A DNA stretch of 64,000 bases from Coriolopsis trogii (Eukaryota; Basidiomycota; Agaricomycetes; Polyporales; Polyporaceae): assembly GCA_020543525.1 (NCBI GenBank), contig JAHYIO010000037.1, positions 1,240,001 to 1,304,000 on the forward strand. The letters run 5' to 3'. Within the stretch, counting starts at the first letter, position 1; every line of letters starts with the position of its first letter. The position numbers and the translations under genes are program-made. Positions 33,827-45,933 of the stretch are shown here, one piece after another. The notes below the pieces were generated by a model. It was not told the origin of the DNA. It saw nothing but the letters and a program-made list of their open reading frames with translations, and searched no databases.

Positions 33827-36653
33827 TCAGCACTCGCCTAAGAAGCTATTCTTTGGCCATTCCTGCTTGAAGTCGTCGACCCACGTCGTGAGGTTGGGAT
33901 TCGTGTAAGCCTCCTGGAACCGCTCGATATATGCCGAGGTCGGGTAGTCCGGAGGATCGCAGCCAATGTTGACGGCATTCGATGGCTGGTAGACGCGAAT
34001 GTAATCTACCCGCATGTGTACCGGGAACGGAAGATGGTCAAGATCTACGGGGCCAAAGTTGAACGACATGCCCAGATTCATGATGATATACTGCGGTAAT
34101 TTCAGTTGGTGTCAGCGCAGGTAAAGAAGACGACTCGGTAGGGATCGTCATACCATTGGCTCGCCGGGCACGGGTCGCTCCTGGATTTCCACCAGAGGAT
34201 CTGGTCCCATTCCCGGTCCGTAGAGTGTCCACGAGACCTTGTTGTTGGATACCCATGTGATGTACTGCGCAGAAAGACGTCAGAGTTCTCAAAGTGCAAG
34301 AGATACCGGACAGTAAACTCACTCCGTCCTCGAACCCCGGCTTATACTCGAATCCGTATATCGAGAAGCACCCGGTGACGCCTTCGTAGCAATTTGGGTC
34401 CGTCGAGGTCACAACCGACGTCGCCTGTTGCGTCACGCTGCCCTTGAATGTGTTCAGGGCAGATATCGAAGGGTCCGCGATGTATTCATTCGCCGTGTTG
34501 TTGTCCCAGATGTAGCCATGGTTGAATGGCTGACGCACATCATGACGGAAGAGGTCAGACCCAACTCTCACAACACATGTTCAGGCACACAGAAGGAAGA
34601 CCTACCGCCCACTGCGCGCTCTGCGACACCTGTGCGATGAGCGTGTCCTGGTTAATCTGCGCCTCAAACATATCGATCTCGGGTGCCGCTCTTCCAACGA
34701 AGGTACCATCTGAATGTTTTGGACCTGGATGGATCTCGTCCGGGCAGGTACATCGGGAGAGACGCTGACCGGGAAGATAGGAGAGGACGCCGCCTTTGCC
34801 TGTGTCGCCCCCCACGGTGGCAGCTACTGGCTGTCCGTTGACGGTCTGATTCTTCACGGTGCCTACGTCGCAGGTATCATACGTGTATGGCCACTGCGTG
34901 CAGGATGAACCGGATGTGTCATGACGGATGATAAGTAGAGTTTGAATGACGCGAGACGACGAATCGTCAGTGTATGCCACGGCGGCGAGTGAATCCAAGT
35001 GAGGTATGCGTACCATCCCCTCCAGACTAGCGCCGTATCCGGCGCGTCCAAGGTTGCCCATCGTCCATATGGCTGGCCAAAGGCCTAGAATGTTGTTGAC
35101 ACCGGGCAGGGAAACGTTAGCCTCGATGTAGCCACCGGTGAAGCAGAACTTGTTCCATGTGGTCATCATCCCTGCAACAGAGAAGAAGATGGTTTGTGAT
35201 CGTGTCACGATGGGCTAGACCACGGCCTGTCACACCCACCTCCTTGATAATGCAAGTCATGCGTCTCCTTTTGCTCCAACGTGATGACCAGATTTCCGCC
35301 CTCCGTCGTGATTGCTGCGGGGTCATACCACTCGAGATTGTTGGTTGCCCAGTAGTGTAGATCCACAGCCTCCCAGTAAGGATCGTCGCCGGGATAAAAC
35401 GTTCGTCCATCAACGTTGAACTCGTCTGAGAACACGAGCTCGAAATGTTCCCCTGAACGCCATGAGGGCTTGGTGTACGCAGACTGCGGTGTGTCGATGT
35501 CAATCAGACCACGGTGTCCAGCAATATCCGGTACCTATTAATAGTCACCACATCAGTTCTAAAGATGGATGAAGGACTGGGGTGACTGGGGGTCTCTACG
35601 TACCTGGCCAGAAGCGTTGATGCCCCCCAAATTGAACGCCCCGAGCTTGGACAATGGCCGTTCTGTGACGGCAGTGATTACGGGATACCCTACGCTACCC
35701 GTGTTTGACGTCAGTTCCAACGTTCTTCACGAGCGGAGGAGCACAGTCTAGAAGATGGCTCTAGAGGACGAACTGACTAGAACGCGGACCGATCCAATGC
35801 AACTAACGGCGGCGTACGGCGTTCATTCGCATCCGACCGGTTGCGGAACTATCATTCCCTCATCGTCAACACCATCTCAAGAACCATAGCAGCGCAGTAT
35901 GTCCGGCGAGAACTATCCGTCAGGCTGACACAAGTCCGCAGTATTGTCCCTTCCAGGGACGAAGCGTGGGCAGTACAGATGCTTCCCGCTCCACCCTGGA
36001 AGACAATAACTGCCAAAAACGCTCGTTGCAGGGTAGCGCAGTACTGTGAGTTGCGCGCGCGAAGGCCGGCTTTCGCATGGCAGATGGCGATCAACGCAGG
36101 CAGGCATGGAGGGATTACTCACAATAACGTCAGGATACCGGTGATGAGGACGACAAGGGATCCGACGTTGACGACGCCACGGGAGGTCAAGAAAGGGCCT
36201 TGGCGTTCCTCGACACGCTCTGGAGGATCTGGCTTGTGGAGGTCGTCATCTTCCTCCTTATATTCAGGCAACAGTTCAGATCCCCACTTCTGAGGGTCTG
36301 GAGACAACGTGTACTGTGCGTGGGGCAAGGCAGGTGAACAGAGGCTGCAAACCCTGGTCGGAGGGAGGACATACCTGATCGCCAAGAGACAACGGGCGAC
36401 TAGGGCCCAAATAAGGAGAGTCAGACGCGGCGGACAAGGAGGGACTGCTCTTCGCTGCAGTGAAGCGATAGGATATTGGCGGAAAGGAAGGTGTGGAGCG
36501 TTCGTAGAGGAGTCTCGAGGAGGAGGTGGTGGAGGCGGGGAAGGATGGGGACGCGGAGTCGTATGAGGCCTTGGAGTCGCGATCTGGATGGCTAGCGTCG
36601 GGCGCGGGCACGGCCGCGGGGGGCGTAGGCGACGAGGAGAGGGCGTCGGGCAT
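33827..36653 (-). CDS. KRE6: Beta-1,6-glucan synthesis protein KRE6/SKN1 (GH16 family)
   Basis: Nine exons (36653-36375, 36313-36123, 35694-35604, 35534-35240, 35171-35014, 34893-34606, 34529-34323, 34264-34154, 34090-33827) give 627 residues. It is a type II Golgi/ER membrane protein: a Ser/Pro-rich cytoplasmic N-terminus (~135 residues), one helix (VVNVGSLVVLITGILTLL, residues ~137-160), then a lumenal SKN1-type GH16 domain. Family stretches are VFSDEFNVDGRTFYPGDDPY, DLHYWATNNLEWYDPAAI, WNKFCFTGGYIEANVSLPG, GLWPAIWTMGNLGRAGYGAS and MRVDYIRVYQ. The glycosidase-type catalytic motif is intact (EIDMFE; Glu410, Asp412, Glu415). The C-terminal Cys residues match fungal relatives. It is required for cell-wall beta-1,6-glucan in yeast; a similar wall role is expected here. 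All joins are in phase. Confidence 0.94.
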
Positions 36654-38989
36654 GGTGATGAAGGGGAGGAAGAGGAAAGAAAGGCGACAGGTCGGGACAA
36701 GGAGAGTCAATGCAGACAGGAACGGTCGTGAAGGGAATGCGAATCGAATGCGAAGGGAAACCGATCCACCTCTCGTGCAGAAGGGGCCATCTCGATTATT
36801 TACAGTCTCTTCCACGGCGCGTCATTCGAAGGACAGAAGCAGCCCGTCTTCCAGCCTCCCACCGCCCAACCCTGTGTCACACCGGGACCCCGGGAATCCA
36901 TACCTTGGTGTTCACATCCTGACCACATGGGCCCAGGATCTGTGCCTACCTGTGTTCTAAATCCGACGCCAGGCAGCGAACATACCCCTTCACCGTTTGA
37001 GCCCAACCAGCGAGACGCGTGTCGTGATCAATATCGCTTCCGATGCTCTTGCCATATCAGGCTTTCTGTCACGCTCGATCTTGGTTTTCGGAGATTGCCT
37101 CTCACTCGGCATTTGCCAGGGATACTTGCTTGCGCTCTCTCTGGAACGAAGGCTAGCGCACGCCTGGATCTCCTCGCCTTTAGACCGCGCATCTCCGCCC
37201 ATCATCAGACTGTTCCAGGTATTCGTAACGCGTCCCTGGCAGTGTTGGATCCTACCTATGACTGACATGACACTGACGATCAACCTGACACAGCAGTTTC
37301 CCCGATGTTCTAGCCTCAGGACTCAGCGCGCCCCCGCCCGCCCTGTCTTAACCCCTCCCAACTCCGGATACAGCTGCGCCCCGCGGATTCAGCGGCTTTG
37401 AGCTGGCCATAAAGCGGGAACCTTACTCCCAGCGTCTTCGCCACGAACAACAAGGAATAGCGCTGCGGCGGCGGACGGACTCTTCCGTTACCAGTCGTGA
37501 CCGTTGTGGCGCGCCAGAACCCGGCGTCCATGCATATCTCCCTTCAAACCACGAAAGCATTCATACTTCATCATCGGTCCTACGGCAGTGCCATATACAT
37601 GGCCACCTTGAGCATTGTCCGCGTTGCCATGGCCTCCACCACGCCCTCGTGCTAGTTCCTACAAGTCTTCCTCCAGAGCTCGTACGTCGCATCATAGCGA
37701 GGCTCAGCAGTACCGCACAACCGTCCACCAAATCGTCCTCGCCCTTCCAGCACGGCCGACTCGGATTCCCATGCTCGTTTACCGTCGCCTGCAGTGCCTT
37801 GACTGCGAGTTACTACTGCGACGCCTCCGAACGGAGTCGACTTCCGTCAACGTCACCGGCGTACTCGGTCTCCACTCGTTGTATATACGTCGCACCGTAC
37901 GGAATCGTCAAGTCGCCGGTACAACTCGCGGGACCGGCCTGTGGCGATCCGACGATCATACGTGCCGGGGCGACCCTGTCGTAGAGCGCGCTCCCCCGTT
38001 AGCCTTCGATATCTGCCTGCTTACTGACGTCATACTATAAGGTGCTACAGGTTCACGATTGGGCCGCTGGACGTCCCCATGCTGATCGAGGTCGGATGCC
38101 AGTAACCTCGCTCTTCATTCGCTGAACGTCAAGCTACTCAACTGTGCCCATGAATAACTCGGGTCGGAAATCAATAACCCAAGTCTACAATGCACTCCGC
38201 GATGCGACGCAGCCCGAGACGGCGAGACCTCCTCTTTTCTTCGCATCGGGTCACGTCCCTCGTCTGTGAACCTCCATATACCAAGAGCCGAGCCCAGGAA
38301 CCAATGCATATAATATATACGCGTGCGGCAGAGACGACTACAGATACAAACAACGTCAACGTTCGCAAGCGACCCTCAGTCACTTTGAGCCCCAACCAGA
38401 CAGACCCGCAGGAGAGTCAGTAGAGAGAAAAGAGAGGATGAGGGGGGTTCAGTTCAGTACAGTACTACATGCATATAGATCATTCATGCGAAATGCTGAT
38501 AAGTAGAGTTGAGCGGATGGGGACAGCCGGGTATGGATGGAGAGGAGAGAGAGGTGCTGCAGTATGTACGGTATGATGTAGAGGTGAGAATGATTCGGTC
38601 AGTGGCGGGGCGTTGGTCGCTATGCAAGGGAAACAGGGATCGCTCAAGACTGTGAGTGTGTAGGCGTGGGAGAGTGTGGGCATGGGAGTAGGAAGCAAGT
38701 GCCTGGCGAAGTGCAGCGCGTATGTGTGAGGCCCTATGAACGTGAGGAATACATTGGATGGACGACCATGTGTGAGGAGTGGCAAGATATCGGGGAGGGT
38801 TCTGCAGTACTGTAGGAGATGGAGACGAAGACATAAGGAGGGCGTGGGATCGTTTTCTGGAGTCGTGACTTGGGTATCCAAACCGTCATAGACGTGGGTT
38901 GCACCGGAGCGTCCGGTACGCCTTTTCATCCGGGTACGTTTCGAAAGAGGAACAGTAGACTGGAAGTAGAGGACTTCCTCTGGCCGGTT
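36654..38989. other. 2.3-kb intergenic region between KRE6 and the ACT-domain gene
   Basis: It includes the KRE6 promoter and the 3' flank of the ACT-domain gene. Apart from a possible F-box remnant at 37649-37984 (listed separately), I see no domain. Purine-rich DNA on the plus strand at 38420-38890 is probably the 3' untranslated region of the minus-strand gene. Confidence 0.4.
37649..37984 (+). pseudogene. Possible F-box protein remnant
   Basis: The 111-codon frame begins with MLVPTSLPPELVRRIIARL, which fits the first helix of the F-box motif (LPxELxxxIxxxL) often expanded in Agaricomycetes. The rest of the F-box (the second half with a conserved W/C) and any substrate-binding repeats are missing. 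It is either a decayed gene or a chance match. Confidence 0.3.
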
Positions 38990-41110
38990 TCAGCACGAGC
39001 GCAGCAGCGCCTGCGCACGACTCGCATGCGCGGCGTCTACGAGCAGATTCGCGGTCTTGTACGTCGAGCTATACATATGGTTGATCCCGTTCTCCTCGAG
39101 CGTCCTCGAGAACCGGTTCACCAGCCCGTGTTTCTCTGCACGCACGCACGCCCATCGACCATCAGCATCGCCGTCGTCCTACACTCCAACACGAAAAGCA
39201 TAACGCACCAAGCCCGAACTTGCGCAGGTCGATCTGCAGACACTTGAGCATGCCCTTCGGCTCCGGCAGCTCCCCAGAGGCATCTTCGTCTTCGTCCACC
39301 GCGCGCTCGTCTTCCTCGGCCCACCGCTCGGGCGAAGCGTTGCGCGAGTCCAGGACGTCCAGCTCCTGGCTACACATCACCATGTGCCGCTCGCTCGCAG
39401 GGAAGAGCGAAGCGAGCAGAGACACAGGAGCCGCAAGCGACGATCCCTCAGGCGTGCGCGTGAAGGAGAAGAAGGGGACGATAGGCGAGGGCGAGTACCC
39501 GTCCGACGTCGACGTCGACGAACGAGACCTCGACCGCGACCCCTGCGGCTTGACCGTCTGCTCGGTGTGAATGTGACGAAGCTTGGGCCGCGCCTCCGGT
39601 TCGCTCTCACAATCATCACTGTCCTCGTCGTTGACCGTCTCGTGGTCGCACTCGAACGTCGGGCTCTCGGAGCCTGACCGCTCGTTCGGATCCTTTTTGG
39701 GCGAGTCGGGCGCAACGCGCGTCGTCGTGTCGCTCCCGCTACCTGCTTCGCCTTCGCTTAGGGAGATAACGTGGATCTGTTCGTCCGGAAGCGCCGAGAG
39801 GAGCACAGGCGAGGGTGAGCGGGGGCGTGCGCGCCGCTCTGACACCGGTGCGCCCGAGGGACCTACGATGAGCTCTGGGAACGCGACGAGCTTGATGATC
39901 TTGAGGCCCCAGGTGTCCGCACTGTCATCGGACAGGCCGACACAGGTGATATCAGGGGAGAGCACTCGTACGTCGCACGCGGAAGGGGAATGAGACATGG
40001 ACCGAACAGATGCTGGGCGGGCATCCGTTACGGGCGGTGCGCTCCCTGGCTCCGGGTCGGACGCAAGATCTTCTACGGGAGACATCACTCGCTGTGACAT
40101 GCTGCCGCGAGAACGGGAGCCCGAGCTGCTGGTAGTACCGCTGGTGTTGCTCCTGGAACGCGTGAACACAATCCCGCCCTCGGCATCAAAGCTGTTCAAA
40201 GCTGAGGGTGAGAACGCCTGCAGATCTAAGGAATTGATGTGCGCGTCGTCGTCGCCGGTTGGAGAGAGCATCGGTGACGTGAAGGCCGACACCTGCGCGG
40301 TGAGGTTCATCGGGTCGGACAAGTAAAGGTCGAACCCGGCGGAGCCGAGAAGAGACATGACTTCGGCCAACCTGCCTTCCTTGACCTAAACCCATCGTGA
40401 TGTGTCAGTATGGTCAAGGGTTCGTGAAGCGATATGCGGAAAAAGATAAGGAGTGGATTGAATGAGAAGGATCGCAACCGATGGGTGCTTTTACGTATAG
40501 ACTGTACCGAGGGTTGCAGCGGCTGGGTACATTGGGATGCCTAGACGCGTTGAGCGGATAAAGATGACTCACAAAGATGAAGTCGCTCATGTAGGACGAC
40601 TGGTAGAAAATGGATATTCCAGCGGCAGCGAGGGGAGCAGACAGCTCGTGTACCCTCGCGCCCGATGTATCTGAATAGAGTGATGAGCATGGAAATGTGC
40701 ATTGCTTCGCGGAAACCGAGGTTAAAAGGGTGCGCACCAAGGCGGTCAGTGTGCGTATCAATCTGAAGTACTTTCCAACGTTCTGAGGTGACCTCTACGG
40801 GCTCCCATCCATCCTGTACGCGCTTTGAGCGGGTTGGAGACTGGAGGGCGTTTGCATGGGCGTCGCGCTCTCTTTGGCGCAACTTTCGTGCGTCTTTGCG
40901 CGCGGCCTTGTGGAACTCTTGGAGGGTATCGTGTTCGGCAAAGAGGCTCACTTCGACTTCGTTACAGGTGATATTCAAGAAGGTAGGGTTTGGGAGAAGA
41001 ATCTGACGGAGGACATGCTGGGTGAAATGATCGAGACGCGAACGAGGGAGGTGGACGAGGGAGAGAGAGACGGGGAGTAGCGAGATTGTAACGGACTCGG
41101 TATCGCTCAT
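38990..41110 (-). CDS. GATS/CASTOR-like ACT-domain protein
   Basis: Exons 41110-40738, 40670-40573, 40385-39209 and 39135-38990 give 597 residues. The N-terminal half contains SERWKVLQIDTHTDRL, then GARVHELSAPLAAAGISIFY, QSSYMSDFIFVKEGRLAEVM and LLGSAGFDL, the ACT-domain pattern of the GATS/CASTOR family (in animals, CASTOR1 senses arginine for TORC1). A second ACT-like half is split: PKGMLKCLQIDLRKFGLEKH, then RFSRTLEENGINHMYSSTYK and TANLLVDAAHASRAQALL at the C-terminus. Between them lies an insertion of about 300 residues, Ser/Pro/Asp-rich and disordered. There is no catalytic domain, so a regulatory, ligand-sensing role is likely. Whether it touches TORC1 in fungi is inference; ACT domains also occur in amino-acid enzymes, but no enzyme part is present. 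Confidence 0.8.
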
Positions 41111-44100
41111 ACGGAGGGCAGGGCGAGGACGAGAGGAGGTGGGGGGACGGGTGTGGAGATGGGGGTATTGGAGGAAGGGGAGGGAGGAGGGGGAGCAAGG
41201 AGAAAACCGGGAAGGGGAGTGCTGGTGTGCCGGGCATGTATTGGAGGCCGGCCTCGTCTGGAGAGGAAATCTGAGGGAATCCTTCGAGTCCGCGCGAGGA
41301 GCACGTCTTTGCTCGGGCGTCTCTGCCCCTGGCTTCATTTCGCGTGAGGAATGCCGGCCGCCTGCCTAAACGGGGCTTATCTACCCGACGCTTGCACACC
41401 CAGATCGGGCATAGCGCTCCCCGAATCTGTCCTCGATCCCTGGCCAGATCCTGCGCTGCCCGCCTTGAGCTTGCACCCCCCGAGCCTCAGCGAGCACTCA
41501 CCGCGCCATCGAGCACGCACACAGGCTGGTGGCAGCAGCCGGACTGCCTCGAGAACGGCTGCGGACGACGGCTGCTCTTCCCAGCCTTCTGATCTCTTCT
41601 GTCTCATCAAGCCCTGCGCACGGCACGTCCAACGCCACGGTGATCCTAGCCCCTTACCACGCTGCTATCTCACTCCTCCCGCGCTCGTCTTTCTTTCCTT
41701 CTTCTTTCCGTCTCACTCCTGTCCAGTATGTCCCGCCTTGACCGCCCGCGAAGACGTGGCTCGTCCTGACATGCCTGAAGCTTTTGGTAAGAGCCAGTGG
41801 CAGAACGAAAGCCCTATGCGACACGCCGTGCAGGATGACGCGCGGAGGTGATCACGCTCAGCTGGACCTTCTCTTCCTCTGCTTCTCCTCTTCGCATCAC
41901 TGCGCCAGCTTGCTCTCCATTCATGCGAGTCTCCACCGGCCCTCCTTTCCCTCCGCCCCACCTCTCGTCGAGGAACGTGCGACGCCAGTCTTTCTCTGTT
42001 CTTGTCCTGATCTGCATGACTCGGCACCGCACCAGACTTGGATTGGCCACTTTGGGTGCGTAGACGTCTCTCGAAACCTTCTCACAGCTGCTGTTCGCAT
42101 CCTTCGATCAAGTACTGACCTGGTTCTCAGCACCATATCCTCAGCGCCCACCCGCTTCACTCGTTGATTGCGCGGGGCACGGCTGCCCGCTGCCATAACT
42201 GGGGAGGACTTCACCCACACACATACGTTGTGCCATCTCACCTCCATGTTGTCTCCGCAGCTGCAGGCCCAGCCTCGCAGTGGAGCCGGAGCCCGTCAGA
42301 CTCTGTGGAGCAAATATTCCCCTGGTCCCTGAGTCTTGTTCCAAGCCTCAGGCTAGATGCGCATGCTCGCTCAGCACAAACCGCCTCTTGCGTATTTTTG
42401 TCTTTCTTCCTCCCCGACATAGCTCGTATCAGCGATGCTCCGTCCTCGAGCGCGCACCGACTACGCGCCCTAGGTCATTTGACCATACCTCCTGGGATTA
42501 GGATCGGAAGTATATGGGAATAGACCGCGTGCGACGCCACGAAGGCGCAGACGGCATCCACCTCGCTCTATCCCGCTCCACCTGGGCCGCCTGGTCGAGT
42601 CCAGTCTCTGCCTTCTACTCGAGCCCACGCGGAGGTGCAAGGGTCGGGTGACGACGACCGTACGTACTGCATGGTTGTACATGAGCAGTTGGAGCCACAC
42701 GCCCGCTCTACGTTCCCGTTTGCCTGGTTCATTAACCCTAATTGCTCCCCAGCGACTGCCCGCTAAGACTTGCCAGCCACCAGCACTTCCCAGGCCGCTA
42801 TGCGTACAGCATAATCCGTACAAGACCCGGGCCATTCACAGCAAGCACCTGTCAAGCGTTACGATCCCCAGCACCGGAAGGATCGTCGCTCGGTCGGATT
42901 TGGCAACGGACGGATACACGCACGTCCACGAACGGCACTCTATCTGCGAATCGACAGACTTGCCGCCGGGAACGTTAAGGTTTGGTGCTATTCGTGCTTC
43001 CCCGGTAGGCCCAGGGTAGTATGTACATATTCGTCGCCCGAATTTGCCCGTGCGCACGGGCTGAGATAAGCCCAGGGAACAATGTGACTGTGCCCGGTAC
43101 AGTGCACGGCTCGGGCTGTCCATTGCCAGGACTCGTCCCCGTCGATGACTGGCGTATCAGAGCTCGATCTCGTGCCGCATAGGGCATGGCCGGAGTGACC
43201 CGAGTAGGTTCCCAAAGCTCGCTCCTCCCGCTCTTCCTCTGCGTGTCCCCGCGAGTCAGGTGAGTGCGGCGAGGCGAGAGACAGACTTCTAGTACCGGTC
43301 GTACAGGTCTCCTGATGACGCGCAGCACTGCAACCCGCGGAGAGATAGCATGTAAAGAGGGCTTAGACCCTCAGAACCTTCGCGGGAGAAGGGCGGATGT
43401 AACGACCCCATCAGACGTTCGCCGCTTTCCTGACTCTCCTGGGCGAGATTGGTTTTCACGCTTGCGCCTTGACCTGTCTGCTGTGTGGCGGCGGCGGCAA
43501 ACGCTTCCCCTCTGCCTCTCTTACACGCATGTGAGTCACCGCAGAGATCGGATTCACGACTGAACATACAATGATAAGTCATCATCGCGGCCCAGCCTGA
43601 CCTTGGTCGTCACTTACTACTTATCACATTCTTGTCCAGCTGCAGCGACGACGCTGGGTCCTACGCGGGACCCGTGAACAAAGGCGTGGCAATCGTAAGC
43701 ATACGAGGGAGCGTCACGACAATTCAAAACTAACCCGAGATACGACACGCCCGAGCTGTCCAAACGTCGAGAGAGACATGTAGCAGTACCGGGCGCTCGC
43801 TGACATGCCGTGCATATGCACCTTCGAAGGAATGTGAGCCCGCGCATATGTTTGCTTCCCATGCCCGTGCTGAATGCGTGAATAACATGCCAGTCGCAAT
43901 GGTGCGCAATTGGAACGTAAGGTGCGTCAGATCTGGAGTCAAAGCTTGTCCCGTTCTCTCCTCACCAGATTCATCAAACACTGGACAACCTTCCTCGGCC
44001 GTTATCGGCCGCGGGAAAGAGCGAGTCGAGTTCGCGATCTCCTGTGCGCACAAAGGCACCGCCGCTCGTTGTGGTTGTGCTGCTGCGTCTCAGCTCGACT

Positions 44101-44329
44101 TGTGAAGTCGTGTCGTACATCCAGAATTGAGCAGGTACCCCTACTCCCACAGATCAGAAGACTCAACAGCAGAACGCATAGCGTTGAGGCCCTGTCCGTC
44201 CATGTTTGATCGTTATTGACAACTTGTGATAACACGTTACTGCTATACCCACTGCCGACAACAAAGTCAAAATACTCGATACCATACTGATCATGGCATT
44301 TGAACAAGGTACGCATACATCACGCTGAT
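41111..44329. other. 3.2-kb region without an intact gene
   Basis: No frame shows a domain. The first few hundred bases are the promoter and 5' leader of the ACT-domain gene. Toward the right end, 43732-43860 resembles the start region of the neighbouring kinase-like genes and is listed separately. The remainder shows nothing I can name. Confidence 0.4.
43732..43860 (-). pseudogene. 5' remnant of a further kinase-like copy
   Basis: On the minus strand an ATG at 43779 begins MSLSTFGQLGRVVSRVS, close in DNA to the start of the kinase-like gene at 45536 (shared gatacgac..gcccgag before gagagacat, plus-strand reading). The upstream flank is also alike (taccgggc, then the cgcatat..tttg end). No kinase body follows. 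It is a truncated duplicate of the 5' end of the array unit. Confidence 0.6.
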
Positions 44330-45536
44330 TCACAGCTTGTCCCGTAAACCCCCACGAATGAAAGCCAAAGCGACCTGCCCAGTCTCACGCCGCCTGACCG
44401 TAGCCTCTTTATACGACTCCTCATCCCCATACTCTTCCTCCTTGAAGAGCGCCAGTCCAAAGTCGATGATCACCGGATACCCGTCCGACTTCCGCACAAT
44501 CACGTTCGCAGTGCGGTGATCGTTGTGTACCACCCCAAGCCGATGTATATCCTCTGCAATCCGGGAGGTCTCCTGCAGGAGCTGGTCAATCTGGGCCTCC
44601 GTGAGGTCCACCCCACGTTTCAGCATGTCTACGTTCGTGCCGTCAACATACTCCAGCACGATCCCACGCACGACGTCCGGATTGTACGTCCACGTGGGAG
44701 GCCAAGACTTGCCCCTCAAGCTGGCACACAATCCAGGGATGGGGAAGGTCACGGTGCCGTAGAAGCGAGGGATGGATACACCTTGTATTGGGCGTAGACG
44801 CTTGTATGTCTCAACCTCACGGTTGTACATGCGTTCGAGGATCTCCCAAGTGGCCAGCTCGTCCATCCACGTTCCTGATGCTTCCCAGGCGCAGGAATAT
44901 TGCCATTCAATTGTCAAATTGTCTTCAGCCACATATCCCGTGCCGCCTAGAGAAGACGCGGGCGGACACGGGCGGCGACCTGCAGCAATCTCGTCGAGAT
45001 GTGTGCGCACTTGTTCATCACGCTGAGGAGTCCAGGGGGACTCTGTGACTTCGTTGAAGCGGCGGTCGAAGACTTTGAGGATGATTCGTGATGGGAGAGA
45101 TGGACGCGTGAATGTGGCATGGGCATCTTCGCGGAGTCTAGCCAGGAGAACTTGACTCCCAGTGAATGGAGTGAATGCGTGCTCAATCTGCAGCTTGAGC
45201 AAAGTCGCCTGTGTAGCACCTGTGGAGTCAGGCTGGAAGGAAACTTCCAGGCACCGATCAGGTGCATATGGGCAAGAAATAGCGCTGCCGCAGATACAAT
45301 AAGCATGATGAGGTGCTTTGCATGGTATGTAGAAGCCTGAGCAAGTATACGTACCTGTCGTCAGATATTTCTTCCGGTCTGCCAGTGGATCCAGAAGAGT
45401 AAAGTCGAGGCCTTGTAGTACAGGACAAGGACCCTCTGATATTGATGCAAGGGTGTAGCATCGCTGTACTGCAGAGATGACCCGAGAAGATACGACGAGC
45501 CCGAGCAACTCGAAGCCTTGAAGTTAAGAGAGACAT
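44330..45536 (-). CDS. Kinase-like protein A of a tandem array, with mitochondrial-type presequence
   Basis: Exons 45536-45355 and 45284-44330 give 378 residues. The N-terminus (MSLLTSRLRVARARRIFSG, then RPRLYSSG) is rich in Arg and Ser and lacks acidic residues, like a mitochondrial targeting sequence. The body has ILKVFDRRF (possible ATP-binding Lys), LEYVDGTNVDML (hinge-like), the catalytic loop HNDHRTANVIV (His314) and VIIDFGLAL (Asp335). This is protein-kinase/aminoglycoside-phosphotransferase fold, with HND in place of HRD. The substrate is unknown. The single long frame starting at 45508 has no ATG; using the GTACGT donor at 45354 and the CAG acceptor at 45285 links it to the homologous presequence. 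It is nearly identical to gene B over most of the kinase part. Confidence 0.75.
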
Positions 45537-45933
45537 GTGGTACCGGGCACCTACGGGTCTGCCTGGCATTTGCACCTCACGAAGCACTGTGAGTCTGCGC
45601 ATACATTTGACGTAGTAGCAGATGCCCAGGGAATGCTCTAAATATGGCATACGTGGTAAACGAGACAAATAAGAACAAACAATGTGACGTGATCTGGAAA
45701 TTGAATAGCGGTATTTCTGGGCCGAAAGCGGGGGTCGCATCAATATTCGCTGTCACTGTACTCTTCAGCAGAATGCACATCGTTGACGCGTCCCAGCCTG
45801 TCCGTCCACATATCATTGGTATCACTATTCGTGATAGCGCGTTACTAGGACCCGCCGGCGACAACTTCTCAGTCCCATATGGCCATTCGTAAACAAGTAG
45901 GTGGAAACGGTACGCATACTACATCACGTTGAT
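45537..45933. other. Spacer between kinase-like genes A and B
   Basis: 397 bp. The part next to gene A (45537-45700) is shared with the truncated copy at 48449-48625, showing that the upstream flank was duplicated together with the gene. No separate gene is seen. Confidence 0.5.

Noticed and set aside
32931..33833. 300-codon minus-strand open frame between PEX14 and KRE6
   Set aside because: Low-complexity Ser/His/Pro peptide without family signature, lying in the 3' flank and overlapping the KRE6 stop codon; judged chance.
39220..40326. Plus-strand frames opposite the ACT-domain gene
   Set aside because: Antisense shadow of a low-complexity coding exon.
45258..45508. Reading kinase-like gene A as one exon from 45508
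   Set aside because: That frame has no ATG; splicing 45355 to 45284 links it to an ATG-led presequence homologous to gene B and C.
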